A DNA stretch of 7,457 nt. Origin: an uncultured Bacteroidota bacterium. GTDB taxonomy: Bacteria > Bacteroidota > Bacteroidia > UKL13-3. Location of the stretch: the NCBI GenBank assembly GCA_903898215.1, contig CAIUEQ010000215.1, positions 1 to 7,457 on the forward strand, in the 5' to 3' direction. Of this stretch, positions 6,877 to 7,457 are shown piece by piece (within the stretch, counting starts at the first letter, position 1; each line of letters opens with the position of its first letter). The notes under the pieces are model-generated. The model was not told the origin of the DNA. It ran no database searches and saw only the letters and a program-made list of their open reading frames with translations. The position numbers were made by a program, and so were the translations under genes.

Positions 6877-6917
6877 CTTTGTGCGCTTTGTGAATGAATT
6901 TTGAGCACTTTGTGTGA
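6877..6917. repeat. Downstream repeat arm of GxxExxY cassette (CTTTGTGA units)
   Basis: CTTTGTG occurs at 6877-6883, 6886-6892 and 6908-6914, with TTTTGAG at 6899-6905. These are the reverse complements of the TCACAAAG and CTCAAAG units before the gene. The arm starts immediately after the GxxExxY stop codon (6873-6875) and ends 23 bp before the carboxylase ATG. Confidence 0.8.
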
Positions 6918-6940
6918 ACTAAAAATGATATAAATATTCA

Positions 6941-7457
6941 ATGGATAAACGTAAATTATTATCAGATCTAAGAGATCAATCGAAATTAGGCGGAGGAGTT
7001 GACAGAATAGAATCTCAACATAAAAAAGGAAAACTTACTGCTCGAGAGCGAATACATTTTTTATTAGATGAAGGAAGTTTTGAAGAGATAGGAGCATTTG
7101 TGATGCACCGCTCAAAAGACTTTGGAATGGAAGATCAAAAATTTTTGGGAGATGGTGTAGTTACTGGATACGGAACAATAAGCGGAAGGTTAGTATATGT
7201 TTTCTCTCAAGATTTTACAGTTTTCGGAGGATCGCTTTCTGAAACTTATGCTGAAAAGATTTGCAAAGTGATGGATCTTGCCATGAAAAATGGCGCACCA
7301 TTGATAGGGCTAAATGACTCTGGTGGTGCTCGTATACAAGAAGGAGTTGTTTCGCTTGGAGGTTATGCAGATATTTTTTATCGCAACACTTTGGCAAGCG
7401 GTGTGATTCCGCAAATTTCTGCAATACTTGGTCCTTGTGCAGGTGGCGCAGTTTATA
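6941..7457 (+). CDS. Acyl-CoA carboxylase carboxyltransferase (beta) subunit, partial
   Basis: The first 172 codons are present and the frame is open to the right edge. The protein is the biotin-dependent carboxyltransferase subunit type (PccB/MmdA-like), which moves a carboxyl group between carboxybiotin and an acyl-CoA such as propionyl-CoA; full-length members have about 510-520 residues. Visible marks are GGGVDRIESQHKKGKLTARER near the N-terminus, FLGDGVVTGYGTISGR, VFSQDFTVFGGSLSE, the acyl-CoA-site segment NDSGGARIQEG, and GPCAGGAVY at the edge. Propionyl-CoA carboxylase and methylmalonyl-CoA decarboxylase alpha cannot be separated from this part; genes for a biotin carboxylase or biotin carrier next door would decide. 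No Shine-Dalgarno sequence precedes the ATG; an ATG at 6925 is followed by an in-frame stop after one codon. Confidence 0.95.
   Translation, partial: MDKRKLLSDLRDQSKLGGGVDRIESQHKKGKLTARERIHFLLDEGSFEEIGAFVMHRSKDFGMEDQKFLGDGVVTGYGTISGRLVYVFSQDFTVFGGSLSETYAEKICKVMDLAMKNGAPLIGLNDSGGARIQEGVVSLGGYADIFYRNTLASGVIPQISAILGPCAGGAVY

Noticed and set aside
7215..7424. Minus-strand open frame inside the carboxyltransferase
   Set aside because: Antisense to the conserved SLSE and NDSGGARIQEG coding region; no support as a gene.

Overview
The window looks like a chromosomal stretch of a low-GC member of the Bacteroidota. The evidence is a secreted protein with a type IX secretion (Por) C-terminal sorting domain, a Bacteroidota-style ArgRS, weak or absent Shine-Dalgarno sequences, and two small-gene families (four-helix-bundle/S23-type and GxxExxY) that are often scattered in such genomes. 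Genus cannot be told from the sequence.

Layout. Minus strand, in transcription order: a peroxiredoxin-like protein (4304-3765), a four-helix-bundle protein (3674-3273), a short-chain dehydrogenase/reductase (about 3207-2386), arginyl-tRNA synthetase argS (2343-565), and a TPR lipoprotein running off the left edge (565-1). The last two overlap by one base. Plus strand: a GNAT-like acyltransferase (4411-5532), a secreted T9SS-sorted protein (GTG start at 5566, to 6441), a GxxExxY protein (6501-6875), and the 5' part of an acyl-CoA carboxylase carboxyltransferase subunit (6941 to the right edge). The divergent 106-bp gap 4305-4410 holds a 24-bp near-palindrome.

The most unusual feature is that two unrelated small genes, the four-helix-bundle gene and the GxxExxY gene, share one architecture. 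Each is flanked by arrays of degenerate 7-8 bp units (GATTGTTT/AAACAATC in one, TCACAAAG/CTTTGTGA in the other) that lie in inverted orientation on the two sides. Each unit fills an intergenic gap. The first begins at the stop codon of the peroxiredoxin-like gene and ends at the 5' end of the dehydrogenase. There the array runs up to the first codons of the Rossmann fold, and no ATG, GTG or TTG remains in frame before residue 59. This dehydrogenase has a complete cofactor site and catalytic tetrad but no recognisable start codon.

The other genes are ordinary housekeeping or accessory functions (translation, redox, lipid/propionate metabolism, envelope proteins). I see no pathway linking them beyond shared transcription direction. 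No RNA gene, CRISPR array, transposase or convincing intrinsic terminator was seen.
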